From contig CM059560.1 in the NCBI GenBank assembly GCA_030386875.1, positions 23,492,683 to 23,556,682 of the forward strand: a stretch of 64,000 nucleotides of DNA. The letters are read 5' to 3'. This DNA is from Morinoia aosen. Lineage: Eukaryota > Arthropoda > Malacostraca > Amphipoda > Talitridae. Of the stretch, positions 21,509-33,560 are shown piece after piece. How positions within the stretch are numbered: the stretch's first letter is position 1; each line of letters begins with the position of its first letter. A model generated the notes under the pieces. The model made no database searches. It was not told the origin of the DNA and saw only the letters and a list, made by a program, of their open reading frames with translations. The position numbers and the translations under genes were made by a program.

Positions 21509-24500
21509 CTGTAAGATTACAAGACACTAGTGTACACGACCTGTCAAAAATGACAGTATTCGATGTTTTGTTTAGTCAAAGCTTCTAGATATGGATGACA
21601 AACAAATATATCCATCCTAATAGTACCAGCGATTAAAATATTCTTATACTTGCGGACTCATGAAATTCGTATTTCAGATACGGTCATTAAGAATCCTGAG
21701 CGTGAAAGAGATATGATCCAATCAACCAAGATGGACCAACCAATTTAATGTGTTCAATGAGATTCAAATTGATATAACATAGGAGAAATTACGAATAAAA
21801 AATATTCAAATTCATTTGTTTATAAATTTAAGGAGACACCTAGTGTTTTATTGTATGATATTGATACTAGAGTTAGACCATCTTCTCCACCACTGTTGCT
21901 CGAAGTTGTCAGTGCTTATCGAATTTTAATACTCGGTGAGACTTCTCGTTTTTTAAATTTAATTTGCTAAATCTGTGATACCTAGGTCTGTCTATGTTAA
22001 TAATCTTTTTTATTGGCTTCCTCTTAAATAGAGGATACCATCATAATGAAAAACTTATTGTGCGCATTTATTACCTTACTTGTGACGTCACCACGTAACC
22101 CACCCAAGAAACTGAAATTTTAAAGGACAGTTGGAGAAGTGTGGTCGAACTCTTATGCACAGAAAAAAAAGGAAAAAAGAAAAAAAGAGTTTATTTACAA
22201 TAAACTGTTTTCCAATATCCAATTCGAAACCCAGCATGAGTGGGGCAAGATTGTTCCATAAAAGTGCGGTGTTGCAACAAATTTTTTTTTCAATTTTTCA
22301 ACTTATTATCGTGAAATAGACATGAAATATGATACTAAAGGGAAAAAATTCCTCACAACAATGTTATCAGTAACCTGAAATAAATTTAAAATTACTGCGA
22401 GATGAGTTATTTTTTTGTTTTTGCAAATGTTTACCCATTTTCAAATAGGAAACTTCAATATTTCAAACACTTTAAGATTTAAATACTTTACGACGTTAAA
22501 ATTAGAAGTTACCAAGTTATTTTGAGATCCAATTTTTCCAAACCTCATTAATGATTTAATAAATGAAATTATGAGAAGAAATTCTCAGTTTGATTAAATG
22601 GAAGAGGGATTTGCTAAAAATGCGTCACCATTCCCTCGGAATAAACTTTGGGACAATTAGAGACAAATTGTAATTAAGTATTTATCTTACAATCAAATAT
22701 GGTTTAATCAATACCATGGGCTATCCCAATTTTATTATCTGAGTATCCAGGTTCAATTGTCACATTATTTTTAACAAATCATTCGACCTGAACTTGAAGC
22801 ATAGACTAACTTGCCAAAAGAAACGCCGTCTGTCTCGGGAAGATTAATCAGCATTTGAACAAAAAGACGGATAGAGCATATGGTGGCATTACCCATGGAA
22901 AACACACGATCTACTTTTTCTATACCTAAAAAATCTTTGAAATACTCTAAAATTTTCTTCAAGTGATGTACAAACACAATTTTTGTCAGTGCAAGCGAAT
23001 AATTGTCATGTTTTGTCACCGCAAATTTCACTATGATTTTCTAATAACTTAAATATAAGTCGCCATCATTTTTGACGAGGTAGTCATATTTTCATTTCGA
23101 ATGATGAAAAGTATGAATACAAATCATTCCCTAAGCGGTCGCCCTGATTGGCATAATATCAGAATTCCTCTGTGCAGTAAGAGCCATGAGGTCGGCGTAA
23201 TTTCCAGGTTGAATTTCAAAATTTTGATACAGAAACAAACGTTGAAATTTTCAATAAAAAGGCTGCTTAAAAAGCTGCTTTTAATAAAAAGCTGCTTCGA
23301 AAAAACGTTGAAAAACACGTATGTTCTCAGTGAACATAATTATAGTACATATCGCTTATGGATGCTTTGCCAGAATAAATCCATGCTCCTACGCTATACA
23401 GAGTCGAGTGTGGAAATTGAAAGATCCTGAGCACAGAGTCAATACTCAGGTCATAAGTATCGCATACGATCTAAGTTCCCGTGGATTTATTTTGCTTCTG
23501 TTCAAACGTCTTCCGCTTGCCACTTCCGATCTTATTCGCTGCGGACACAGACAAAAAGAAAGCGCCTGCGTTTCCGGCTTCCTTGCGCAACTTAATTATT
23601 CCTCAGGAGAGAATTTCTCTACGCGTCCGTGACGCAAGGAGCGCGTATTATCACACACTAGCTGCCCGGGTCCTGCTTGCAGCAGCTGCAATGTTAAGAT
23701 TGTGTATTCTTGTGTAACGCGTGAAATTGGGATCCCACGGTATTTCCAGTACAAAATCCCAGTTTGAATCACAGATGCACGAGGTTATATTCTATTTTTG
23801 TCAATTTCCTACCACATTTAGCACGATGTTATGACACTAAAATATTTCAAAATGAATCTTTAAGTGCTACCGCACATGCAGCGAAATACTTGACAGCGGA
23901 GCATGAAACCAAAAACTGAGACAAGAATCGCGAAAGAGTTAATCGCCTAAATGAATAACATAGAAACAGAAAATTTGAATCGTTAGTTATTATTCCAGTG
24001 GCAGAGAAGGCACTTATTAACACAAGCAACAGGGGCCACATGACAACGAGAGCCCCGGCAAAAGAGCAACATCTCCACTTCACTCAGCGGAAGAGAACAA
24101 TTGTGTCCTGCTCCATTATGTTCCTACGCATAGGTGAAACTCGTTGAAATTAATACAGACTTTTACTTCACAGCCGTTCTTGTGTGTTAGTATGTCATTT
24201 ACTCACTCTACAACTATGTGTGCAGGGAACGAACGCTACAATGCAGACCCAGGACAGCGTTCTATTTCCGGATCTTTGGACAGCACATACATCCTTATTA
24301 TTTTTCACCGATTTTCACGTTGCCAGTTGAGATTTTGCATTGAATTTATTATTCTAGTCCAAATAGCAAAAGACGTTTCGTCGTCTTGCTCGACTTACGA
24401 AACGTAACAAGGAAATGCCAATTTAAAGAAGTTTCGACTGAAGGCTTAATTTAAACAAAAGTCAACAAACATGGCTCATCCATGGGTCGAAAAAACGAGA

Positions 24501-25852
24501 GTTCGCAAAAAACTAATCTTGCCTGTGCCACCAACGTAAAAGTAGAACCTGTACAACATTTATTATATGATTCGTTTATTTATATATTAGTGCCATGTCT
24601 GCTTGCTTCATTCTGTCGCTTAAAATAAGGCGTGAAGAAAATATTTCCATGCCGCGCATCTGTGACGTATGCTCTAAAAAAACACTTCTATTAAAATTTT
24701 TTCAATCTTTAGCCCATATGAGCGCCAGTATTCTCTAATTATGGAATCTAAGACCCGTGTATTGTATATTGTTTTGTCAAGCCCGTATTGAAGGCGTAAA
24801 AAAACAATTTAAAGCCAAATGACTCGATATGAACCCCACTACAACTTTTAAGAGAAACACCGTTTGCTCGAGCTTCATTGTTTGTCATCATAAAAAAGCT
24901 CTCGATTGTTCATGGGAGACTGCAGCTATATTAGACAGATGCGTCCAGGAATGACAACCCTAACTCAGGTACTTATTCATCAAAGAGTGAAATTAATACA
25001 GTCATGCGTGAGAAGAGCTTCCCTCGAGTTATTTCGAGTGGGTTCCTCCCTAATCAACTCCGCTATGGAGACTACACGCAAACAGTGGTTTAGCTTCCGT
25101 TAGATGCTATTACCAAGACCTGCTCAGTTGACTATGTGTTGATATCCTCCTGAGTGTGAACTGTATTAAACTGGTATGAGACGGGTTATCGATTAGTAAA
25201 AACGGGTTTTCTATTGGTAAAAACGCGTTTCCGATTCAGAATGGAAATCAAAAATATGATAGAAATGAAATCAGCGCTCTATTTACAAAATGTATCTATT
25301 TTAAGCAGTGTCTTTCGACATTCGACCACGCATGCGGTCGAATGATTGTGATCGAATGTTTGACTCTCGATACTGATTTTGGTACCCATATCTCAACATA
25401 TTATAAACGATAGCTCCATTAATCATCCGCTACAAATACAAAATTAATGGAAGCCAGTTTCATTCATTATACTTCAACCCTTCCTCAATGATCAAGATAG
25501 TTCCAGGTCACTTGAAATTTTGATTTGACTCATTTATCGTACTATTTAACTCTGGCATTTTCTTTTTCTAATATCAAACAATAGCATTACGGCATTTATT
25601 GATCCATTATCAAAGTTGCACTTTTCTCTTTTACAGTCTATCTACCGAAAATAAGCGTAGATAATCCTCAAAAGTTTCAAATTTCAAAAAAACATTTTAA
25701 GCAACAGAATGTTTCGTCCGACCTTCCTTTTAAAATTTATCATCAGATAACGTTTTCCATAAACTAAATCTGCCCATGATATTTCGGTTGAACAATATTT
25801 GTTTTAATGTAATCAATAAGTGCTCAAAATGCAGATGCTTGTGATGGCAAAC
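21509..25852. other. Region upstream of the LRR gene; no supported exon
   Basis: The non-coding first exon and promoter of the LRR gene should lie here or further right, but I cannot place them. A minus-strand open frame at 22771-23031 (86 codons) lacks convincing splice sites. Small A-rich repeats (AAAAAGCTGCTT) occur at about 23258-23300, and TTAGTAAAAACGGGTTT-like repeats at about 25194-25235. Confidence 0.4.
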
Positions 25853-26086
25853 CTTCATGAGTGGGACGAGGGACCTCGCAGCGGTCAGCTCTTGCAGTCG
25901 ACGCACGCCCTTGACTTTGTTGCGTTCATCGGTGCCAGGCCTCATCAGTGTGAGCAAAAAAACGTCAGAATACAGCCACAGATTCTCACATGGCTTCCTT
26001 AACGGCAAGGCTACAGAAACTGTTCCGCCAAAAGCGTGAATTGCGGGTGGGGTTTTATTGTCCACACTCTGAATGAGGTCCGCGCT
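25853..26086 (-). CDS. Candidate internal exon of an unrecognised gene
   Basis: The segment is exactly 78 codons. It is preceded on the minus strand by a T-rich acceptor (TTTTTTGTTAG) and followed by a weak donor (AAG, then GTTTGC). It begins SADLIQSVDNKTPPAIHAF and ends LTAARSLVPLMK. It contains a hydrophobic stretch, LWLYSDVFLLTLM, then a basic segment, DERNKVKGVRRLQ. Composition is less AT-rich than the surroundings, which favours coding. I do not recognise the family. The +1 and +2 plus-strand frames over it are also open for about 60 codons, so the strand call is not certain. Confidence 0.33.
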
Positions 26087-29000
26087 CTAACAAAAAACTC
26101 TTAAGAAAAAGTTTCATCTGTTTTGCAATTTTATTTACTCAAGACTGTGGCACCTTTAGCTGAGTTTTTAAGTTTTCCATTCTACATATCAAACAGCTCT
26201 TCGTTGCCTTGCCAGTTCAACGAGCTCTAGAGTTAACCTAGTTTCAGAGTTTAATATTTTCGAGTTAACTCCTTCACTCATTCTAGCACTGTCTTATAAA
26301 ATTTGAAATTAGTGACCATGTAATTGAGCAGGTTAGAACAAGGCTTCAGGAGCCCAAATGTAGGATAATATGATAAATCGAGTCAACAGCGCTGTCATGC
26401 ATGGGTGGCGGTTTGCAAAGAACTGTGATCACTCCCGAGCAGGAAACCTGTCAGGTGCTCTTGGCAGGCAAGTCTGAGCTTGTATGACGGATTTAAGCAA
26501 CTAATTCATGCCAATTCAACTTGGACAAGCTAAGCGGACCTGCTCTGAAAATTTTGAATCTGGCTGGAGCATGTGAAGATAAAGAACGTGCGTAAAAAGT
26601 TATCTCAAGTCAGGTACGCAAAGAAAAATGAGCAGAATAGCTTAATTAGGTTGATGCAAATGACTTAGTAAAAATAATGAGTAATTTCTCGCGGCGAAAT
26701 AATTTTGGAATGTGATGAATACCATAAATCTAAGAAAGAAACATGATTCCAAATGAAGGCGAGGGTGATGACAAAAAAAGGCTGAGCACCTTAGCAGAAT
26801 GCTGGCGTCATGTTTGAGTGTATCAAAAATTATAGGATATAAGCAGTTTCAAATGTACCAGCTCTGCACTTTGACATAAATATGCGATACGGAAGTGGCT
26901 GGCTAAGCTTCTGAAAGCACGTGCTTCATAAACTTTAGCTGTAGACCAAAAGAGTCTGAGTGGAAATTATTTGCTACGATTTTAGTTTTACCTTAGGTCA
27001 ATGGAATTTTAGTGTACAAAGCTTGAAACAAAATAACTCTGAACACAAATCAATCTGCATTTATACTGCAGGGATTTTCTCACCCTTCCACGAAAGAAAT
27101 TTAAGCCTTAAAAAATTTTCAGCGATAAATGATTAAATTAATTAAAGTGGAGGTGTTGAATACTACATTAAAATTTCTAATGGCGCAAAACTAAGTTAAA
27201 AATCTAAATCAATTTAAAGGTACAATGCTTATCAATTTACGTAGGTACCTAATCTCGTTTTGCCTATCTCCTCAATTAGTTAAATATCCTGTAATATTGA
27301 TGAGACAATACCTTTATGCTCTCTGTAGAAATGGCCCAACCCAGACAAGCATTCGAACATAGTATGAGCAAAATAAGTCGCACTGTAAGAGCAATTAAGC
27401 AGTCCGTTCTATACATCCCTATTGGTCTCAGTGTAGCCGTATGTCGTGGGGAAGTAAAAATTACTTTAAAAAGTAAATAATCACTTATGAAGCAAAGACT
27501 TGCTTAAAGAAATATAGAATCCCTTGAGAAGTAAAGAATCCCTCAAGAAGTAAGGAAAAACTTCACATCATGAGTTAATTAGACTAAATGGTACATCCCA
27601 TTGAGTTAATGGCGGGCACTCAATTCACAAATAATGTGCCAAGGAATGAGATGGTTATTCGATACCTCGAATAAAAATTTACATTACATCCATGAAATAC
27701 ACGCAATAGAAGATATTTTATGTTTGAGGCTTTACTGGCAAAATTTTTAGTTACATTAAAAACTCGTGGAAGATTGATGAGTTATATATCAGTAGGTGTG
27801 TAGTTGTACAATACAAAAATGCATGTTTAATGAATCTAAAATTTCAGTTATGAAAGATTACACTTGTAAATATGTCTGATAAAATTTTCAAAGGATGATC
27901 CTGAACCTTATGTACCTGTATGAATTTTAACTGAGTGAAAATGAATTACAGACATCTGGTTTAACATATTAACATAGCAACAGCTTCACAAGCAGAAGTT
28001 TTGAGTTTTGCAGATATCGGATACCACTGTGCCCTCTAGTTGAGTTACAAAGATTGTGTTTCGGCACTGTCTTCTGGACGAACAATAGCGCAACACATGA
28101 GGTACTTTTTCATTTTCAGCTGATTAGATTTTAAACTGAGAAGGCACATTTGTCTTATCTCATCCGGTAACGACAGGAGAAATGGGACGACAGGGCAGAA
28201 GTCACAATAGTAAAGACTACAGTTTGCAACCCAGAAGACCGAGAGCACTAGGGGTCACATGTACAAAACTTGAACATGGCATGAGATGGTCGGCACGCAC
28301 GCACTCAGCACAGCTCGAGGACGCATGACTTTCTCATGATTCATAGACTTCTGCTCAAAACGCAACGGACTTCATTCAAGAACATTAAAACTGTTCGTTC
28401 GTTGAGGAAATATCTTTTAAAAGTTGCGAGTTCCTAATAAGAACGAGGAATCTTTATTTTACATTTAAATTTGTAATCAGACAATAATAACATCTTTGAA
28501 CTCTAGAATACCGCGAGGCAAAACAAATGACTTACACAAAGTACTCTTTTCTGGAAGTACAAACGCTATTTTAGAGAAAAAATTTGAGTAGAATGATTTC
28601 AGTAATTAACTCTGATGTTCGTATACCATTAAATTTCCCTGCTCGCCGCCAGCTGACTACTCCTCAACATTTTAGGAAGCAGGCATAAACTTAACTTGTA
28701 ACAAAACACGTTCACCAGTAGCAAAATAGATCTAATGTCCATAAGTGATTATACATTAATAAAATCCTGTAAAAATTCTTTCCTTAGAAATTTTCGAATA
28801 CTTCAGCAGTCCCGCCCCTCCGTCATTGCCTCCGCAGTCCAGTAACATTTTTGGTACAGTGGTGAACGTTCCACACATTAACTAAAATTTCCACCCAGAA
28901 AGAACTGTTTCTTAGTTTAACCATTGCTTCCCTGACCTTATATAGTTACACAATATCAAAACTCCATATTGAAGTAACTCCAGTGGAATGAAAATACGGT

Positions 29001-29115
29001 ATATTTTTATGAATATGGCTCCAACTCGGATGTGGCGAATCATGTAGAGCACGCACGCTGTTCTGAAGTCCAGCGTCAGGTCCGATTTCTTTTACAGATT
29101 GTCGAAGCAGTTCAC

Positions 29116-29229
29116 CTTGGATCAAACATTGCCAAGAGAGACCTTGCTTGGGCGGCAACGCAAATGCCAGGTTCTTCATGCCACGCTCCTCAGACCAATG
29201 CGATCCGAGCACGAGTGGTTCCAATATCG
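29116..29229 (-). CDS. Candidate internal exon of an unrecognised gene
   Basis: On the minus strand an acceptor-like TACTTTTTCAAG precedes 114 bases and a donor GTGAAC follows. Read with two bases completing the previous codon, it encodes ILEPLVLGSHWSEERGMKN and LAFALPPKQGLSWQCLIQ, and one base is carried onward, a symmetric phase. It is locally GC-richer than its flanks. No domain was recognised. It could belong with 25853-26086, but their phases cannot be tested without transcripts. Confidence 0.28.
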
Positions 29230-31705
29230 CTTGAAAAAGTATAAAAGAAACGATATACAAATTCCCCTTTAGAAAAAATGGAATAAATGGTTGGTTGGTA
29301 GAAAAAAGCTTATGACAAATTTTTCTCGTGGTTTCTTTCGAGTAAACTTGCATGAATAACAATGGTATTGTGAACATGGTTACGTTGTAAATTATTTTGA
29401 ATTATTTGGGAGTAACACTTATGAAAAAGACTTATTTAATAAGGAAAAGACTGTCATTGTTCGGGGAAAGCATAAAGAGGCACTTCAACTTAGGGTTCGA
29501 TTGCGGCATACGCTGACGTTAAAAACTAGAAAATTAACATTCAGGTACTATGATAATTAGGAGCAGCTTCATTTATGGTGGAGGAATTTATGAAAGATCA
29601 ATACAAAAGACCATGGGCGAACGGTACTGCGACATCAGAGAAATAACTCCTTTATCATTACAAAATGATGTCTATGCAGTTTCTAGACGATGAATTTGTC
29701 GGAGAGTTTCTCTTGGTATAAGTGCTCTTTTTCAGCAAACGTAGCTGAATAACCTTCACATCCTCTAATGCTGATTTCGACCGGACCTCTTCACGCAACA
29801 CGGCCAAACTCGCCCGATATATTCGGGGTCTGGTGCCGATTAACGGACCTACCAAAAGCAGAATCCGGAGCCCGGAACTTGGTCACTGGGTTTCTTGTAT
29901 CAAAGCGTACCTAGTTTCTCAACAAAAAAGAAGCCTTAATCTCAATCGCCGTACGGACCGAGGTATCAGGCGAACAAAAACGAGTCGCGAGGTCATCCAC
30001 CCAAACTTGTTTTCCAAAAGTGAGGCAGACGAATAACCTAAATAGTGACACGTAAGATTGGAGGCGTTAGGCAGAGAACGCAACGCTTGTATACAACCAT
30101 CTTTAATTATTCATGGTTTATTTTTAATTCAAAATAAGCTTTACAGGTCTAAATTCAGTTATTGCGGATGATGAAAAAACCATTACCAAGTTGTGTGTAA
30201 GCATGGCACTTGAAGTAACCGCTCGCCTTCAACCAAAAAAATGAGGGAGAAGCAGGTGTGCAACTAGATAAATATAATTTGTCATGTAAGAAGTAGACCA
30301 CTAAAGACAAGTTCGACTAAACTGATACCAAACGCTATTTCTGTCAGTCAACGTGAAACTGAGAGCGAAGAAATGTAAACAAGAACATCCTAGAGAACCA
30401 GACTCATGAACTTGATGTCAAATTTCAAACACTGCCCAGAGGGTCAGGAAATTACAGATCTTGCTAGCTTGGTGTAATTCTCGTACCTTTCACTTAAGGT
30501 GAGCGTGCTCTGAATCTCGTAAGAGCCACCGTAAGGAGCAAGCTTGTGTCATTCCTCCGTAACAAATAAAGAACGCTTAGCATGCCATGGAATACACGGG
30601 GAAGAAATAGCACTGCCCACGTATTGAGAAGTGAAAGGGCCCTTCGGTGCCCTGAATGAACTTCAAGTTCTAAACCCAATTGAACAATAAAGTGGATTCA
30701 GCTAAAACTTTAGGGATTTTTACGTTACAATGCCCAAAATGGTAAACTCTGAAGATGTATTTTGATCTGTTCTTTTCCGTAATCCAGTGACCAGCCCGCA
30801 CAGTTTAGTGTTGTTCATAACACGACGGATTTAAATTTTCCATCAGCGAAATATCAGCCTTACTTTCATAACAACATTGCTCATCAGCAGACGAAATGAA
30901 AACTTTTACTGTATAAAAATGCAAGTCTTTTGGGAAAATACAGTATGGAATTCGTCCATGGAAAAATGCATTCTGATCAGACTTAAAAATGTCTCTTGAA
31001 ACAATCAAAATCACGGCCACGCACTCAGGCCAGTAACGAAATGTTTCAAAAAACATTGTTTGTAACAATAAAAAACCTCTGAGAAAGAGCGAATCATTAT
31101 ATTTAAAAATAACATGAAATGATTTAACAGTAAAGCGGTGGATAAAATGTCGTCCTATAGTATATAAGCAAAACTAGAAGCATTTGAAAGAACAATACGT
31201 GACTTGAGCTGAACAGCAAAGAAAAGGGAAATCCAGCCACTGGGATGAGACAAGGAAAGCTGGCGACCAAGGAATATGGAGCAGTTCCATATAATAGGTC
31301 AGAAAGATTTCAGTTTCTCCATTCAGAGAACGCGTAAGTAGGTAAACACTCTGAGAAAGAAGCTGTACGCGTTGTAGTGTTGAGGAAATTATGTTCCAAT
31401 CCCATAAAACATATCTCTAGTAAGGTGGTTCTAAACGACCAGTAGAAAATCAAGTATTAATGTTTTTTATTAAAGAGAGAAAAACAGTTAAAAAATATAA
31501 GTGTGATTGCTTTTTTGGAAGAAGAAAGTAAATTTCATGAACAAACGCATCACCGAAGAAAGAGAGAAAACAATGCTGTGCTTGATGATACAAACAAGTT
31601 CTGATGAAACCATCCTTAACTCTCCAGTTTCAACAACATAACGGGATAAATATTTTACGCGACAAGAAATAATGGACGGAAACGCTGTCTCCATACGAGT
31701 GCTTC

Positions 31706-31936
31706 TTAAAGTTCGGTAACTCGCTTCCTATTGAAACTAGTTCCGTAACCGCCATCGCCTGTCATGTTTCGCTCTACACCGGCACCGAGGTGCAACAAAT
31801 TGCAGGTTACGTGTTGTAATGGGCTTAACACACGCTCACGCAAGCTATTAAACGAATACGAGCGAGATGTAGGCAACTTTCCTCTCGATGGAGCCAAGTA
31901 ACAAAACAGAAGATATTCCAGTGCGCCCAAGAATAT
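31706..31936 (-). CDS. Candidate terminal exon, unrecognised
   Basis: A good acceptor (TTCTTTTGCAG) on the minus strand is followed in phase 0 by 76 codons and a TAA stop. The sequence starts IFLGALEYLLFCYLAPS, continues with an Arg/Ser-rich stretch and ends TGDGGYGTSFNRKRVTEL. No family was recognised and no upstream partner exon was identified, so this may be a chance open frame. Confidence 0.18.
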   Translation of the reverse strand: MFLGALEYLLFCYLAPSRGKLPTSRSYSFNSLRERVLSPLQHVTCNLLHLGAGVERNMTGDGGYGTSFNRKRVTEL

Positions 31937-32665
31937 CTGCAAAAGAACGCATCACAATACTGCAAGTATTCGCTGAATTATGCGAATGAACAAGATCCCA
32001 TGAAGACATACCACCTGCAATCTAATAATAGTCTGCTGGCATTAAGGGACTCGCTTTAATTACTAAGAATCGTTAGCTGAGGCAAGCACTTGTGATCCAT
32101 CTCTATCGGTAATTTAAATGTGTTGTTAGCGACGTTTAAAATAAAACAGGAAATACCTTTTATTCTGCGACTATCAGGCGCTTTGACTGAAACTGTGTGT
32201 GGGGATGCATAAAACGACTGAGATATTAGAACAGGCTTAGGAAGTGATTTACGCGTAAAATAATATTACATTTAACTTGTAAGCCCTAGCTAGCTCGAGA
32301 ACCACAGGACAAACGGCAGGAGATCCCAAAAGTCATTGTCCTAAAGTCTCGTCTAGCCATCTAATAATAATTGCTAAAAATTATGTGGAAATAACGCAAA
32401 TTTAATGTTGTTGATAATAATCATGTGGAATGAGGCTTTCAAGACGCTGGAGTTTGTTTTTGATTCTTTAGAAACGACGAGCTCGAGCATGGGCTCGAAA
32501 ACAGAAACTATCAGGTGGTTGCAAATGTTATTGCCGATTTAGAAAAGAGGAATTCAAAATTACCTAAATTATGTAAATGCTGACTTATAATATCATGAGT
32601 AATTTACTCCTCTTTCTTTCAGACTATTAAGGAATCATTCATATTTTGCTGCACTATTTGCACTT

Positions 32666-32986
32666 ATGTTCAACCAAACTAAAGAACATATCAGACATCG
32701 CCTTCACACAGGGCGACAGACCAAAGCTTTCCTAGAAGAACTTGAATGGGAGGTTTTACCCAATCCATCATATTGTCCCGACCTCGCCCCTTCTGATTAT
32801 CACTTATTTCGAGGATTACAGAACCATTTAAATGGCCTTAGGTTGACATCACGGGAAGAGACTAAAAATGAGTTAGATTCATATTTCGCATCAAAGCTTA
32901 TAGAATTTTACAAACGAGGCATATATAAACTTGTTCACAGGTGGAATCAGGCCATAGAAGCCCAAGGATGTTATTGTTATGAATAA
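32666..32986 (+). pseudogene. 5-prime-truncated mariner (Tc1/mariner) transposase
   Basis: The C-terminal part of a mariner transposase is recognisable from about RQTKAFLEELEWEVLP onward. The hallmark block PDLAPSDYHLFRGLQNHL contains the third catalytic Asp of the D34D triad (32780-32782), followed by FASKLIEFYKRGIYKL and a TAA stop. A full mariner transposase has about 340-350 residues; only about the last 95 remain, without the helix-turn-helix DNA-binding half and the first two catalytic Asp. I see no terminal inverted repeats on either side. It is therefore a dead cut-and-paste transposon fragment. The frame is still open, which suggests moderate age. Confidence 0.85.
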
Positions 32987-33336
32987 ATTCTTCAAAAATA
33001 ACCAGTTTTTCATTCTCAAAATTGAGCTTAAAAATCGGCAAAAACTTTTCTACCCACCTCATAAATCCTGAAGAACTAAACATTATCACTTTTAAATTAC
33101 ACACTATTGCATCAGGTGTCATACCTGTTTACAAAGTGATTTACAGTGATTCTTCTACTTTAATTTCAAAGGTGGGAATTTAAGGAAAACAAAATGATGT
33201 GCAATAATGAAAAAAAGAGAAAAGTCCTTCAGATACGACCATGAGATCCGAATTGCAGTCTATATGGTTTAGACGCATGCACATGAAGCAGGAATTTACA
33301 ATGAATAAGATTTGAATCGCTTCTGTTAACTGCATC

Positions 33337-33560
33337 CTTTTCTCAAAACTGCTGCATTTGGTCTCACTATTTTCTCGAAACTGCCTCAATTACCTTACAT
33401 AATTTTTTCAGTGTTGCTACAGTTGCTTTTACAATTTTCTCATGATTGCAACAGTTGGTTTTACTATTTTCTCCAGGCTGTTACAGTTAACCTCATCATT
33501 TTGTTGAGATTGTTGTTTTTGTTGCTGGCTTCATCATTTTCTCTAAGGTGCCACAGTTAG
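33337..33560. repeat. Degenerate tandem repeat with TTTTCTC / CTGTTACAGTT motifs
   Basis: ATTTTCTC-like blocks, each followed by a short spacer and a CTGCTACAGTT-like block, recur about every 30-40 bases. The copies are heavily diverged. No coding content. Confidence 0.45.

Noticed and set aside
22771-23031. Minus-strand 86-codon frame
   Set aside because: Borders lack convincing acceptor and donor and no family is recognised.
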